Shown here piece after piece: positions 17,031-26,266 of a DNA stretch of 64,000 nucleotides. The notes beneath the pieces were generated by a model that searched no databases, was not told the origin of the DNA, and was given only the letters and a program-made list of their open reading frames with translations. Made by a program: the position numbers and the translations under genes. The stretch covers positions 124,001-188,000 of the forward strand of contig NZ_BBYA01000010.1 of assembly GCF_001050275.1 (NCBI RefSeq), given 5' to 3'. Position 1 is the stretch's first letter. Every line of letters starts with the position of its first letter. This DNA comes from Leptolinea tardivitalis. GTDB taxonomy: Bacteria > Chloroflexota > Anaerolineae > Anaerolineales > Anaerolineaceae.

Positions 17031-18611
17031 ATGGAAAGTAAACCTTCTTCCGCATCCACACCATCTGCCCGGGTATTGCCGCTTGACAAATTACCCGGTT
17101 GGATAAGCAAATCCCTCGATGTTCCGCCTCTCCGGACAGGCATTGTGGTTACGTCCAGTGGAAAATCCACTACCTACCCTTCCGGGAAACATATCATTCT
17201 TTCACCAATTGATCGATTGAGAGGTAAGGGTGTTGGATTGCAAATTGGTTATGTTTCCACAGAACCAGTAACAGCCCGATTAACCGCATCATATCTTTTA
17301 TCGGGTGACGAAATTCTTGTGGATGCCGCCATCACGTATGATGCCCGGATTACCGATCTCCAGCGATATTTCTGCGAGCTGGTCATTCCTATGGGTGAAA
17401 TTCCTGCAGGACAGATAAATTTCAGCAATGAAGAAGCTGCCTCATCCATCCGGCAATTGGTCCGCCGGTATACCGCCGATGATTTGATCCACGGGCTGCC
17501 TACTCACCTTCTGGCGGCCGAAATCCAACGAGCGTTGTCTGCCACCCTTCAAAATCTGGGAATGGAGGTCGATAGAATCTTATTGATAACCTTCTGGCGC
17601 TCGGATGATAAAGTGAAAGCGACAGAAAAAATCATGGAACTGGAACAAGACCTCCAGAACATTGAACTTCAGAAGAAAATGGCGGAGGTTGAATCTCAAA
17701 TCCAACTGGATGATTTTATTCATCAATTGGATCCCGAATTCAGTCAATCAGCCGGAGTCCGGCCGGTGATGCATGAACGAACCGTTTCCGGTAATGACAC
17801 GGCCAATTCTGCGGAAAATCTAAAAAAATGGCTTGTTGATCAGACAACTCATTCAAGCGGCTCCCATTGGCGGTTATCTAATTTATTCTCCAACGATAAT
17901 AAAAATTCCCTCCTTCCATCACGCCGTCCTCCACAAAACTGGTGGGTAGGTAGAACAATCTGGATCTTGTTCCTGGTTTGTTCTGGCGCCGGAATCACGC
18001 TCTTGACGACAAACCGGTTCTCTGGTGAACCGCGCAAGGATCTGCTTTATGGTTTCCTGACAGGCTTATGGTTATTCCTTCTGCCCTTTATTCTGGGTGA
18101 AATTAAAAAACTGGTCGAAAAATGGGAAAAAGTAAACGAAGCCGTCTGGAATCTGCCTTCTGCTACGCATTTACAGGAACTGATTGGAGATGATAAAAAT
18201 CGGGCAGACCGGCTTGTGCGGAAACAATGCCTTTCTGAAATGGAACGAAGTCGTTCCATTTTGGAAGATATGGTTTCACGTCTATATAATGCCGGATCTA
18301 CTGATTCGGCGATAAGATTGCGCGAGTTGCGGCACAAGTTTGAAAGTACCCAGGAGCGACTCAAGCAACCTGATTTTGGCAATCCGGCATATTTGAGCGA
18401 TAATCATCTAAGCAGTGCCGCCTGGGGAAGAACGCTCGATTATGATGAAAATCTCCTGTCTTTCGCCGGTGCCATAACGGAACAGGTTTTCACCGCCCAG
18501 CAAAATTTGTCGTCATCCAAGGAAATTCCCACTCTCAATTCAATAGAACAACACCTGGACGAATTCTTGTACCGCTTCAGCGGGCGGTCGCAGGTTTTGA
18601 AAAATCTATAA
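17031..18611 (+). CDS. SPFH/Band-7-like protein with two C-terminal-half membrane helices
   Basis: A 526-residue protein. Residues about 30-215 resemble an SPFH/Band-7 core: LRTGIVVTSSGKSTTYPSGK, a middle strand block with ARLTASYLLSGDEILVDAAI, then LAAEIQRALSATLQNLGMEV and a charged helix (about 200-225). Two membrane helices lie near 308-327 (WILFLVCSGAGITLL) and 335-356 (FLTGLWLFLLPFILGEI). A cytoplasmic helical C-terminus follows, to 526. SPFH proteins scaffold membrane microdomains. Its place between the zincin and the zinc-ribbon SPFH protein suggests both SPFH proteins work together. Assignment to SPFH is from pattern, not strong identity. Confidence 0.6.
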   Translation: MESKPSSASTPSARVLPLDKLPGWISKSLDVPPLRTGIVVTSSGKSTTYPSGKHIILSPIDRLRGKGVGLQIGYVSTEPVTARLTASYLLSGDEILVDAAITYDARITDLQRYFCELVIPMGEIPAGQINFSNEEAASSIRQLVRRYTADDLIHGLPTHLLAAEIQRALSATLQNLGMEVDRILLITFWRSDDKVKATEKIMELEQDLQNIELQKKMAEVESQIQLDDFIHQLDPEFSQSAGVRPVMHERTVSGNDTANSAENLKKWLVDQTTHSSGSHWRLSNLFSNDNKNSLLPSRRPPQNWWVGRTIWILFLVCSGAGITLLTTNRFSGEPRKDLLYGFLTGLWLFLLPFILGEIKKLVEKWEKVNEAVWNLPSATHLQELIGDDKNRADRLVRKQCLSEMERSRSILEDMVSRLYNAGSTDSAIRLRELRHKFESTQERLKQPDFGNPAYLSDNHLSSAAWGRTLDYDENLLSFAGAITEQVFTAQQNLSSSKEIPTLNSIEQHLDEFLYRFSGRSQVLKNL

Positions 18612-18638
18612 TCCCGGTCTCATTTTTCAGGAGGAAAA

Positions 18639-20906
18639 ATGGTATTCAATCTCTTCGGTAAAAAATGCCCTAACTGCCAGTCTCCGGTTTCATCTGATGC
18701 CAAATTCTGCTCCAAATGCGGCACCCCGCTCGCAGGTGGAGTAATCAAATGTGGTGTATGTGGAACCGAGAACAGTGGTGATGCAAAATTCTGCCGTTCC
18801 TGCGGCCGAGATTTGTCCAAAAATGCTACTCCTGAAATCCAGCGTCATCACTGGGCTCGAAATGACCAGGATTTCGCCATCCGTTTGGAAGCCGATGACC
18901 TTCCGGGGATGCTTCGTAAGGGTATCACCATTGAACCCGGATTGAATGCCCTGCTCATCGAACGTGGCGTAACCCGCGGAACCATTCCAGCCGGTACGTA
19001 TTTATTGGAACGCCCGGAGCAAAAATTGTGGGATTGGCTGACCACCGGTATTCCGGAACGGGCTACCTTATTAATGGTGGAAGTAACACCCACAGAATTA
19101 ATGTTCAACCTGGGCGGACGGTTTACCAATGACCCCTTGCCCATCGGCGCCAACATCCGCATGCAGGTAGAAGTGGCTGAACCGGGAAAATTCCTGACCA
19201 ATCTCCTTAAGGGACGGGAGAAGCTGTCCAAAGAAGACCTGCGCGAATTCCTGTACCCTGAAGTGGTGCAGATTGCAGATCAATGGCTGCGTGAGCATTC
19301 GTTGAAAGAGCTGGCAGAAAATCCGGCCACCAAAGCTCAATTGGACATTGCCCTGGAAGAAAACCTGAAGAAAACCTTCCAGCAGGTAGGACTTGTTTTC
19401 AAAAACATCCGCACCGTGGAGTTGAACCTCGAACCCTATGACAAGATAAAAGGGACACGCAGCCAGATGGCGCTGCTTAATATGTCAGCCAGCGTGGAAC
19501 TCGAATACCAGAAGCTTCAGGCAACCACAGAAGAAGACAAACACCGCCTGGAAGAAGAGACCAGGCTGCGCCGGGCACAGGAAGAAGCCGAATTACGCCG
19601 CCGGTGGGGTGACATTCAGAAACTCAACATCCTTGAAAACCTGGCCGAAGAAACTCGCAAGGTGGAAGAGGAAGAGTCGAAGGTAGACCTTTACAGCCGC
19701 ATGCGTCAGGCGGTGATGAGCGACAAGATGAATGAGGTCAAATCAGAAGCTGATTTTGACAAATTCATGGATGATGTTGATTACCAGAAATTACTGCGTG
19801 AAAAAGAACGCACCGACCTGCTGCAAACCTGGAAAGAAAGCAAGGAAGATCACGACCGTGCCCGCCTGCATCTGATGGCACGTGCGGATGTGGAACACGA
19901 GTATGAATTGATCGCCCTGCAAACCCGGTTGAAATTTGGACAGGATTTCCAGGCTGTTGAAAATCAAATCAATATTGCCCGAAAACACGCTGATTTTGAT
20001 TTTGAGAACCGCCTGAAAGAAAGTGATCTGGCGTTGGAAATGAACCGGAGAAACCGCCAGGATAAACGGGAAGACCGTGAATTGGAAGCGGAAGACCGTA
20101 TTCGTCAGATCGACATCGAAGAACGTGAAGACAAGAGCGATTTTGAGTCCCTTAAGAGATTGACAGATCTCGAACTTTCCAAAAACGAAGAAACACGACG
20201 GATTGCCCGCGAAGATGAGTTAGCCCGAGCAGAGGCAGAACAAAAGAAATGGCGAGAACAATGGGATGCCCAGCAACAGAAGGAAAAGAGCATCCGTGAA
20301 GATGCCATCCTCCTGAACGAATCACTGGCAAAACTTGGCCCCGATGCACTGATTGCCGCGTCCGGTTTGGAACAGGCAAAACTTATCAAGGAGCTGAAGG
20401 AAACAGAAATCCTGAAAGGCATGAGTGAAGAACAGATCTTGGCCATGGCCGCCAAAGATTCTCCGGAACTGGCGAAAGCGTTTGAAGAGAAATTCAAAGC
20501 GGCGTCTTCCGGCCAGTCCAGTCAACAGATGGCTGCTTTATACGAACGGTTATTGCATGAAAAAGATGCACTACTCCACCAATCCATCGAACAGTCTGAC
20601 AAGCACATTCAGGATATGAAAGAGACGCTGGATAAAGCCGCCGGATTGTCATCAGAAACATCAAGACATGCCATGGATAGCATGGCGGATATGGCCAGAT
20701 CACTCGGGTCAGGCTCGCATCAACAACCGCCAATCATCATTAACACGCCATCCGGAGCTGTCACACCGGCGGTGCCTTCCGGCTTTGGAAGTCAGGCACC
20801 ATCCAATACGCCAGCCAACAAGATGTGCGTGCAGTGCGGCCAGTTCGTTCCGGCTGATTCAAAACATTGTGAACATTGCGGTCACAAATTTGAGGGCGTA
20901 GATTAG
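18639..20906 (+). CDS. Zinc-ribbon / SPFH / long coiled-coil / zinc-ribbon protein
   Basis: A 755-residue protein with RBS AGGAGG. Two zinc ribbons at the N-terminus (CPNC-CSKC about 6-27, CGVC-CRSC about 38-59) precede an SPFH-like domain (about 75-275: LRKGITIEPGLNALLIERGV, IPAGTYLLERPEQ, MLFNLGGRFTNDPLPIGAN-like block). A very charged coiled coil runs from about 280 to 610. A Ser/Gly/Pro linker leads to a terminal zinc ribbon (CVQC-CEHC, 731-748). The order ZnR-SPFH is that of Bacillus YdjI, which recruits the ESCRT-III-family protein PspA to membranes (established for ydjFGHI). Here the same role toward the coiled-coil/Vps4-like pair is inferred. There is no membrane helix. Confidence 0.8.
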   Translation: MVFNLFGKKCPNCQSPVSSDAKFCSKCGTPLAGGVIKCGVCGTENSGDAKFCRSCGRDLSKNATPEIQRHHWARNDQDFAIRLEADDLPGMLRKGITIEPGLNALLIERGVTRGTIPAGTYLLERPEQKLWDWLTTGIPERATLLMVEVTPTELMFNLGGRFTNDPLPIGANIRMQVEVAEPGKFLTNLLKGREKLSKEDLREFLYPEVVQIADQWLREHSLKELAENPATKAQLDIALEENLKKTFQQVGLVFKNIRTVELNLEPYDKIKGTRSQMALLNMSASVELEYQKLQATTEEDKHRLEEETRLRRAQEEAELRRRWGDIQKLNILENLAEETRKVEEEESKVDLYSRMRQAVMSDKMNEVKSEADFDKFMDDVDYQKLLREKERTDLLQTWKESKEDHDRARLHLMARADVEHEYELIALQTRLKFGQDFQAVENQINIARKHADFDFENRLKESDLALEMNRRNRQDKREDRELEAEDRIRQIDIEEREDKSDFESLKRLTDLELSKNEETRRIAREDELARAEAEQKKWREQWDAQQQKEKSIREDAILLNESLAKLGPDALIAASGLEQAKLIKELKETEILKGMSEEQILAMAAKDSPELAKAFEEKFKAASSGQSSQQMAALYERLLHEKDALLHQSIEQSDKHIQDMKETLDKAAGLSSETSRHAMDSMADMARSLGSGSHQQPPIIINTPSGAVTPAVPSGFGSQAPSNTPANKMCVQCGQFVPADSKHCEHCGHKFEGVD

Positions 20907-20915
20907 GTCAAGAGA

Positions 20916-21278
20916 ATGAAGAAAAAAATCATCGTCCTCATGGTATGCCTTCTGCTGTCTCTGGCAGCGACCGGTCAGGTATTTGCCAGCGCATTACCGG
21001 ATGACACTGCTCCGACATCCACTGTCGGGGCAGTGGAAGCGACAACGGCACCTACCGCAGTGACCGCCGGACAAGCTGCTTCAAACCAGCAATTTAATGC
21101 CTCCTGGGTACTGGTTATCCTTGGTCTGGCCTTGTTGTTTGTGCTCTATTTCAATCGTTGGAATGCCCGACCCAAACCAACAGCTGAGCAGTGCGCCCAG
21201 TGCGGGTTTGACCTGACCGGCAAGTCCGGTCCCTGCCCGCAATGTGGTGGTACCAGGCGTTTGCCAAAACTTCACTGA
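20916..21278 (+). CDS. Small membrane protein with C-terminal zinc ribbon
   Basis: A 120-residue protein and last gene of the operon, 9 bp after the previous stop. The N-terminal hydrophobic segment (about 5-25, IVLMVCLLLSLAATGQVFA) looks like a signal peptide. A Thr/Ala-rich spacer, a second membrane helix (about 62-80, WVLVILGLALLFVLYF) and a cytoplasmic zinc ribbon CAQC-CPQC (about 93-110) follow. This puts the ribbon at the inner face of the membrane, where it could dock the ribbons of the upstream SPFH protein. Comparable ZnR-TM proteins (YdjG type) occur beside PspA in Bacillus. Confidence 0.7.
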   Translation: MKKKIIVLMVCLLLSLAATGQVFASALPDDTAPTSTVGAVEATTAPTAVTAGQAASNQQFNASWVLVILGLALLFVLYFNRWNARPKPTAEQCAQCGFDLTGKSGPCPQCGGTRRLPKLH

Positions 21279-21307
21279 TGTAGGTTTTGTCGTACATTTA
21301 CTCAAAT

Positions 21308-21349
21308 GGGGCGTATAAAGATGCTTTTCTTTGCGCCCCCTTTTTTTTT
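21308..21349 (+). terminator. Terminator closing the seven-gene operon
   Basis: GGGGCG (21308-21313) pairs with CGCCCC (21334-21339). The loop has an inner AAAG/CTTT pairing and a run of nine T follows. It separates the operon from the kinase gene that has its own promoter. Confidence 0.85.
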
Positions 21350-21372
21350 GAACAATTATCGACTGGGCTGGA

Positions 21373-21400
21373 TTGACAGTGAGCAGATTCTTAATATGCT
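21373..21400 (+). promoter_or_regulatory. Sigma70-like promoter of the kinase/WD40 gene
   Basis: TTGACA (21373-21378), 16-bp spacer, TATGCT (21395-21400), 30 bp before the ATG at 21431. Confidence 0.6.
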
Positions 21401-21430
21401 AACCAATATCAAATCCGTAGAGAGATCAAA

Positions 21431-23732
21431 ATGGGGCATTATTCAGAAAACGATATCGTAGCAAAAAACTATCGGATTGATCGAAGTGTAGGTCGGGGAG
21501 CCTTTGGCGAGGTATACCTGGCCACCCATACCGGTTTGAACGGCAAACGAGCCATCAAGGTACTCTTCCGTGATTCTGTCGGGTTGGGATCTTCTGACTA
21601 TGAAGATTATAAGAACCGCTTCCGGCAGGAATCTCAACTGATGGAATGGTTTAATCATCCCAACATCATACGGATTTATGATTTCCAGGAAGAAAATGAC
21701 ACCCTGTTTCTCATCATGGAGTATGCGGCCGGGGGAAAATCTCAGACAGCGATTGGAAAAGGCCAGAAAAACCGGAGAGTCAATTGCCTTCCAGGAAGTT
21801 GTGAAGACCGGTATTGATATAGCAGAGGGTCTGGCAGTTCTTCACCGTAAAGATGTCGTCCATAGAGACTTGAAACCTTCGAATATCCTGTTTGATTCAG
21901 ACGGCCTGGCTAAGGTTGCCGATCTTGGACTGGCACAAATACCCGGCGGGGCGAGCATGCGGTCACAGCTTAGTGTTCTCAAACCACATCCCGGAACTCC
22001 TGCCTATATGAGCCCCGAACAGGAAATTTCGGGGATGTATCTACGCCCTGCATCAGACGTCTATTCGCTTGGACTGATCCTGTTTGAAATGCTGACCGGA
22101 CGCGGCTATAAAAATATCCGCCCGGGAACACATGTATCTGACCTTTCCCCTGCGGTTCCAGAATGGTTTGATGACCTGTTATTACGAATGCTCGCCGATT
22201 CTGCCAAAGAACGTCCCTGGGATGGGGCGGAAACCGTGCAGGAACTTCGACGCGGACTTACTGAAGGCGCCTCGTTGAAGAGGGAAACTGTCTCGACAAT
22301 TACTAACCAGCCGGTTGAACCTGTGATCCTTCATGAAAAGCCTTCAGCGGAAAATATCAAACCACCAGAACCGGTTGTTACTGAGCCAAAAGAAGTTTTG
22401 AAGCAGGATATTGCCACTCCCTCTCCATCGAATCTGGATAGAGGCCAAGCAACCTCAAATGAAGAAATAACCCGGACAATTCTTGACTATGAAGAAAAGG
22501 GGCTGGTCGCCTGCCAGTTGCAGGATTGGACATCTGCCAGATTGTATGTGAAGTATCTGAGGGAATCAGGCCCTGTAGGTGAACAGGCTGCTGATCAGCT
22601 GGAAGCCAGGATAAATCCACAGGGAATATCTTTTATAAAACGGTACTGGTGGGCTATTGTCGGGATCGTTTGCCTTGCATTCATCTATTTCATCATTACA
22701 AATGGCAATTCCATTTCTGCCAGTCCAATGAATTTCTCCGGAGACAAGACTCTGGCATCGAATATGACGGAAGTGTCTGGTGATGTTTCCAATCAGAGTG
22801 GCTCTGGTGAAAACAAGCAGCAGGGAGTGATTGATTTCTATAAAGAAGCCATTGGCGATTACACCTCCCTGACGTTCAGCCGGGATGGAAAATACTTGTA
22901 TTCCGCATCATCCAATAACCAGGTGACGAAATGGAACGCTCAAAACTTCCAACTCGTGAGCAACCTGACAAAGGCTAAATCCAGCATTTATGATCTGGAC
23001 GTCTCTCCGGATGGTCTATATCTGAGTATCGGCACACAGAGTGATGAAATGTATGCCGTAGATAGTCAGGCTGGAACAACAAATTTCACATTGTTGTTTT
23101 ATAAACCGGTCAAACTGGTGAAATATTCCCCAGACAATAAATACATTGCCGGTGTGGATGATACGGGGCATTTCTGCATTATTGATAATCCGAGAGGGGC
23201 AACCCCCATTATTAAGTACGATAACAATACATCGGTCACCAGTGTGGATATTGCCAGTCCGGAACCAGGCATTCATAATGTCGCCTTCGCTACAGATGAT
23301 GGCAGGGTAAAGATTTTCACCATTGAAGAAAGCACCCCCGGTCAAATGGGTAGTACGGCCAATATTAAATGGGAAACTCAACAAGTAGCTACGGGCATTG
23401 GCGTTGCTTTTCGGGCTGACCCCACTTTTATTATCGGAGCCTGGTCAGATGGGACTGTGTCTGTTTTCGACCTGATGGGCTCCAAAAAACCAATCACCAG
23501 CTTTAATGCCGGTTCTCCAATTTCGCATTTTGCCTATAATGCCAAAAAGGATCTGATTGCCACTGGTGGAATCGATGGAAAGATTCGTGTCTTCAAAACG
23601 AATGGACAAATTGTACGGTTATTCCAGAACAGCAATCCAGTTTTATCGATAGCCTTTTCACCAGATGGGAACAAGCTGGTAGAAAGTAATAAAGCGTCTG
23701 GCTTATATACCTGGGATTTGAGTGGATTATAA
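21431..23732 (+). pseudogene. Membrane Ser/Thr kinase with WD40-like sensor, broken by a one-base frameshift
   Basis: Two frames together encode one protein of about 767 residues closely related to the 1000-residue kinase at 6881-9883. Frame one (from 21431) gives the glycine loop GRGAFGEVYLA and stops making sense after MEYAAGG. The next frame continues NLRQRLEKARK, VVHRDLKPSNILFDS and DLGLA (DLG for DFG) to 23732. The join is at GGGGGAAAA (21736-21744); deleting one base restores the frame. After the kinase come a TPR-like segment, a membrane helix (about 405-425, YWWAIVGIVCLAFIYFII) and WD40/quinoprotein-like blades to the end. Either a sequencing indel in a homopolymer or a real inactivation; a +1 programmed shift is less likely because no classical slippery stop context is seen. 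Confidence 0.85.
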
Positions 23733-23734
23733 AG

Positions 23735-23771
23735 AAAAAGGCAGGTTTTCTTTCCGAAAGCCTGCCTTTTT
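23735..23771. terminator. Bidirectional terminator between convergent genes
   Basis: AAAAAGGCAGG (23735-23745) pairs with CCTGCCTTTTT (23761-23771), and the loop holds an inner CTTT-ccg-AAAG hairpin. Both sides end in A/T runs, fitting use by the kinase gene and the convergent membrane protein gene. Confidence 0.9.
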
Positions 23772-23786
23772 AGTTTTGTTATAAAC

Positions 23787-25097
23787 CTATTTAACCAATT
23801 CAGGCAAAGAGCTGTACCCGGTAATTGTATCTTTTTTCTCGTGGTCTGGCTCCACCTGATATAAAGCCATTCCAAGCAAGATGGCTGTAACCAGCAGAGC
23901 TTCATTCAAAGCCACGTTGAGAATCCATTCGGAATTGATGGTGCAATTGATGGTAAAGATGGCCGGATAGAATTGCATGACGGCATGAATACCCAGCGCC
24001 ACGGCAATGGATAGTATGATGACCTTTTTCTTTCCGGTTTGGGTTCGCACACGTGACATCCAGACGGGGGCGATCAAGGACAACATTGAACGGTACGTCA
24101 TCACAGCCAGGGTGATGATCAATAATTGATCCGGATTATTTTGGAGATCCCATGGAGTGCCCACCACCATTACTGGCAGGATATACCCGACCAGTATGAG
24201 TATGGAAAAGAAACCATGCCGGCGGACAAAGAACGTCCCCAGAAATACCAGCAACAGCAGGGCGGCGGCGTTATACACCGTATAAGACAGTGTATTTTTC
24301 AACAAATCCATCAGTACAAATTGCCGTTCTGCCGGAAGGATCATATTCCAAATGATCGCGCTGATATTGACCCAGGCAATTCCTGCCGTGATCAATAAAA
24401 TCAACACAAATCCACCACCCCAGATCCACACACCCCGGGTTGGTCTATGGCGCCGAAAATAGAATATGGCTATGGCGACCGTCAGAAGGAAAAAGGCAGC
24501 CGCAGGGAGAAACAAATCGCTCTCCACTTTTCGCGCCACCTCAAGTATAAAATTTAACAATGTATTGCTGGAGAAGACATTTGGATGCAAAATGATGAGC
24601 TGATAACCAATCTCTTGTACCAGCCGGAAAAGCAATCCAGCCGGGATTAATCCCCAGATCGGGAAACGCCGGGTAACAGCCCATACGATCAACACGGGGA
24701 TGATCAAAAAGAAAGCCGCCCGATAATATACGGTCAGGTACCAGGTTTCACCGTTGAGCTGGGCAATTTGACTGACCAGATAAACCAGACCAGGTAATAG
24801 GATCAGTAACACACCTTTCCAGGGCAGCGGCTCATCAGGTACGGGTTCCATCAATCCCCATGAAGCCCGCGGAGTGGAAAGATGTTCAACCACGGCGGTA
24901 TAGCCCAGGTCAGGCAAGACACGCAGCCACAATAATACGATCCCCAATCCGCCGTTTTGCTGATAGGCATCCCGGCATTGGTCTGTGAAAACCTGCAGCA
25001 TTGCATCAGAAAAATCACTCCGGTATTCCCTGGGGTACAGGGTTAATAAACGAGAGAATATTCGGCGCGATGATTCAATCCACCTGTTTGTGGTCAT
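23787..25097 (-). CDS. Polytopic membrane protein paired with a PadR regulator
   Basis: A 436-residue protein. Start at 25097 is supported by a GGAG 6-9 bases upstream; a longer frame to 25205 would run into the PadR gene. The N-terminal cytoplasmic segment (FSRLLTLYPREYRSDFSDAM) is typical of proteins encoded next to PadR regulators (permease-prefix type). About ten hydrophobic helices follow. No transport motif or catalytic residue is seen, so function is unknown. It is 13 bp downstream of the PadR gene and should be its main target. Confidence 0.75.
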   Translation of the reverse strand: MTTNRWIESSRRIFSRLLTLYPREYRSDFSDAMLQVFTDQCRDAYQQNGGLGIVLLWLRVLPDLGYTAVVEHLSTPRASWGLMEPVPDEPLPWKGVLLILLPGLVYLVSQIAQLNGETWYLTVYYRAAFFLIIPVLIVWAVTRRFPIWGLIPAGLLFRLVQEIGYQLIILHPNVFSSNTLLNFILEVARKVESDLFLPAAAFFLLTVAIAIFYFRRHRPTRGVWIWGGGFVLILLITAGIAWVNISAIIWNMILPAERQFVLMDLLKNTLSYTVYNAAALLLLVFLGTFFVRRHGFFSILILVGYILPVMVVGTPWDLQNNPDQLLIITLAVMTYRSMLSLIAPVWMSRVRTQTGKKKVIILSIAVALGIHAVMQFYPAIFTINCTINSEWILNVALNEALLVTAILLGMALYQVEPDHEKKDTITGYSSLPELVK

Positions 25098-25110
25098 GAT
25101 GTTCTCCTGA

Positions 25111-25461
25111 TTAACGGCAGACCAGAATCTGTTTTTGACGGGCAACCGCCACAGCCTGATCCAGCCGTTTACATTCAGCCTGCAATACCTTCTGCCCCAG
25201 ACCACTCATACGGTAATACCGCCGGCGTTCATCGTCCAATTCCGGATCCGGGCGTTCATCTGATTCTTCGATCAGATTGGCATTTAACATTCGTTTGATA
25301 GAACCATACAATGTTCCGGGTCCCAATTTCAATTTTCCATCTGTCTGTTTCTCAACATCTTTCATGATGGAGTAACCATGTTTTTCTCCATCTGCCAGGG
25401 CCATCAAAATATAAAACACAGCCGGGGTAAGTGGTTGGTCGGGTGAAACAAAATCAGTCAT
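25111..25461 (-). CDS. PadR family transcriptional regulator
   Basis: A 116-residue winged-helix repressor. FYILMALADGEKHGYSIMKDVEKQ and GPGTLYGSIKRM are the conserved PadR-N motifs, followed by the wing and a C-terminal helix (GQKVLQAECKRLDQAV) for dimerisation. It is co-transcribed with the membrane protein downstream. A 32-bp palindrome lies just upstream of its start (25484-25515), so it most likely represses its own operon and is released by a ligand or stress. Confidence 0.93.
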   Translation of the reverse strand: MTDFVSPDQPLTPAVFYILMALADGEKHGYSIMKDVEKQTDGKLKLGPGTLYGSIKRMLNANLIEESDERPDPELDDERRRYYRMSGLGQKVLQAECKRLDQAVAVARQKQILVCR

Positions 25462-25483
25462 GGTCAGGTTCCTTTCAATATCT

Positions 25484-25515
25484 ATATCCGTTACAGATAT
25501 ATCTGTTGCGGATAT
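25484..25515. promoter_or_regulatory. 32-bp near-perfect palindrome, likely PadR operator
   Basis: ATATCCG-ttac-AGAT at 25484-25498 mirrored by ATCT-gttg-CGGATAT to 25515, centred on AT. It sits 22 bp upstream of the PadR start codon in an AT-rich stretch. Confidence 0.75.
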
Positions 25516-25573
25516 AGTAGATCAAACAAAACAGATTGTCAAGAGGGATTATAGTAATTCGGAAAATTGACTA

Positions 25574-25628
25574 TTGACTGACGGTCTGTCATATTGTATA
25601 CTATCTTAAGTTGACCGACGGTCGGTCA
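25574..25628 (+). promoter_or_regulatory. TetR promoter with two 17-bp operators
   Basis: TTGACT (25574-25579), 17-bp spacer, TATACT (25597-25602). TGACTGACGGTCTGTCA (25575-25591) overlaps the -35 and spacer, and TGACCGACGGTCGGTCA (25612-25628) is a perfect odd-centred palindrome just after the -10, directly before the RBS of the TetR gene. Same-consensus sites strongly suggest autorepression. Confidence 0.85.
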
Positions 25629-25642
25629 GTAAGGAGCATAAA

Positions 25643-26266
25643 ATGGTTAGAACGGTAAAAGATCCAGAAACACGCAGAGCAGAAATCATCGCCGCAGCCC
25701 GACGCTTGTTTCAAATCCGTGAATATGAAAAAACCACCATGCAGGATGTGATGGATGATCTGGGGATCGCCAAAGGCACAATCTACTATTACTTCAAATC
25801 AAAAGAGGAATTGATGGATGCCGTGATCAATCAGATGGGGGACGAAGCGGTAGAACGTATGCAAAAGGTGGTTGATGAAGGGCATGGAAATGCGCTGGAA
25901 CGTTTTCAACAACTGATTGCCGCCGGCAATATTGCAGATGAAAACCCGGAAATTATGGAGCAGCTTCATAACCCGAAGAATGCCGGTATGCATGCCGCCA
26001 TGATCGCCGTAACCGCCAAACGATCAGCTCCGCTCTATGCCCAGATCATACGCCAGGGATGCGAGGAAGGTCTTTTTCATGTAGAAAATCCACTAGAGAC
26101 ATCGGAATTTATTCTGGTCTCCATCCAATTCTTGATGGATATGGGTGTCTACCAGTGGACAGAAGAAGATTTGATGCGCCGGGCCCGGGCTCTTCCAGGG
26201 CTAATCGAAACATTATTACACGCCGAACCTGGTTCGTTTCAATTTTTGTTTCAACAGGGGAATTAA
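25643..26266 (+). CDS. TetR/AcrR family transcriptional regulator
   Basis: A 207-residue protein with an N-terminal TetR HTH (RRAEIIAAARRLFQIREYEK, DDLGIAKGTIYYYFKSKEEL, about 10-55) and a helical ligand-binding part. RBS AAGGAG precedes it. It overlaps the protease gene by one base (TAATG) and heads an operon with the CPBP protease and an MFS transporter, so it probably controls export of a toxic compound and itself. Two matching palindromes flank the promoter. Confidence 0.95.
   Translation: MVRTVKDPETRRAEIIAAARRLFQIREYEKTTMQDVMDDLGIAKGTIYYYFKSKEELMDAVINQMGDEAVERMQKVVDEGHGNALERFQQLIAAGNIADENPEIMEQLHNPKNAGMHAAMIAVTAKRSAPLYAQIIRQGCEEGLFHVENPLETSEFILVSIQFLMDMGVYQWTEEDLMRRARALPGLIETLLHAEPGSFQFLFQQGN

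Noticed and set aside
21736-21744. Programmed frameshift in the kinase/WD40 gene
   Set aside because: Would need +1 (or -2) slippage; no slippery heptamer, stop codon or stimulatory stem at the right place. An indel is simpler.
26059-26265. N-terminal extension of the CPBP protease
   Set aside because: It is a frame-shadow of the TetR gene; the true start is the ATG at 26266 coupled to the TetR stop.
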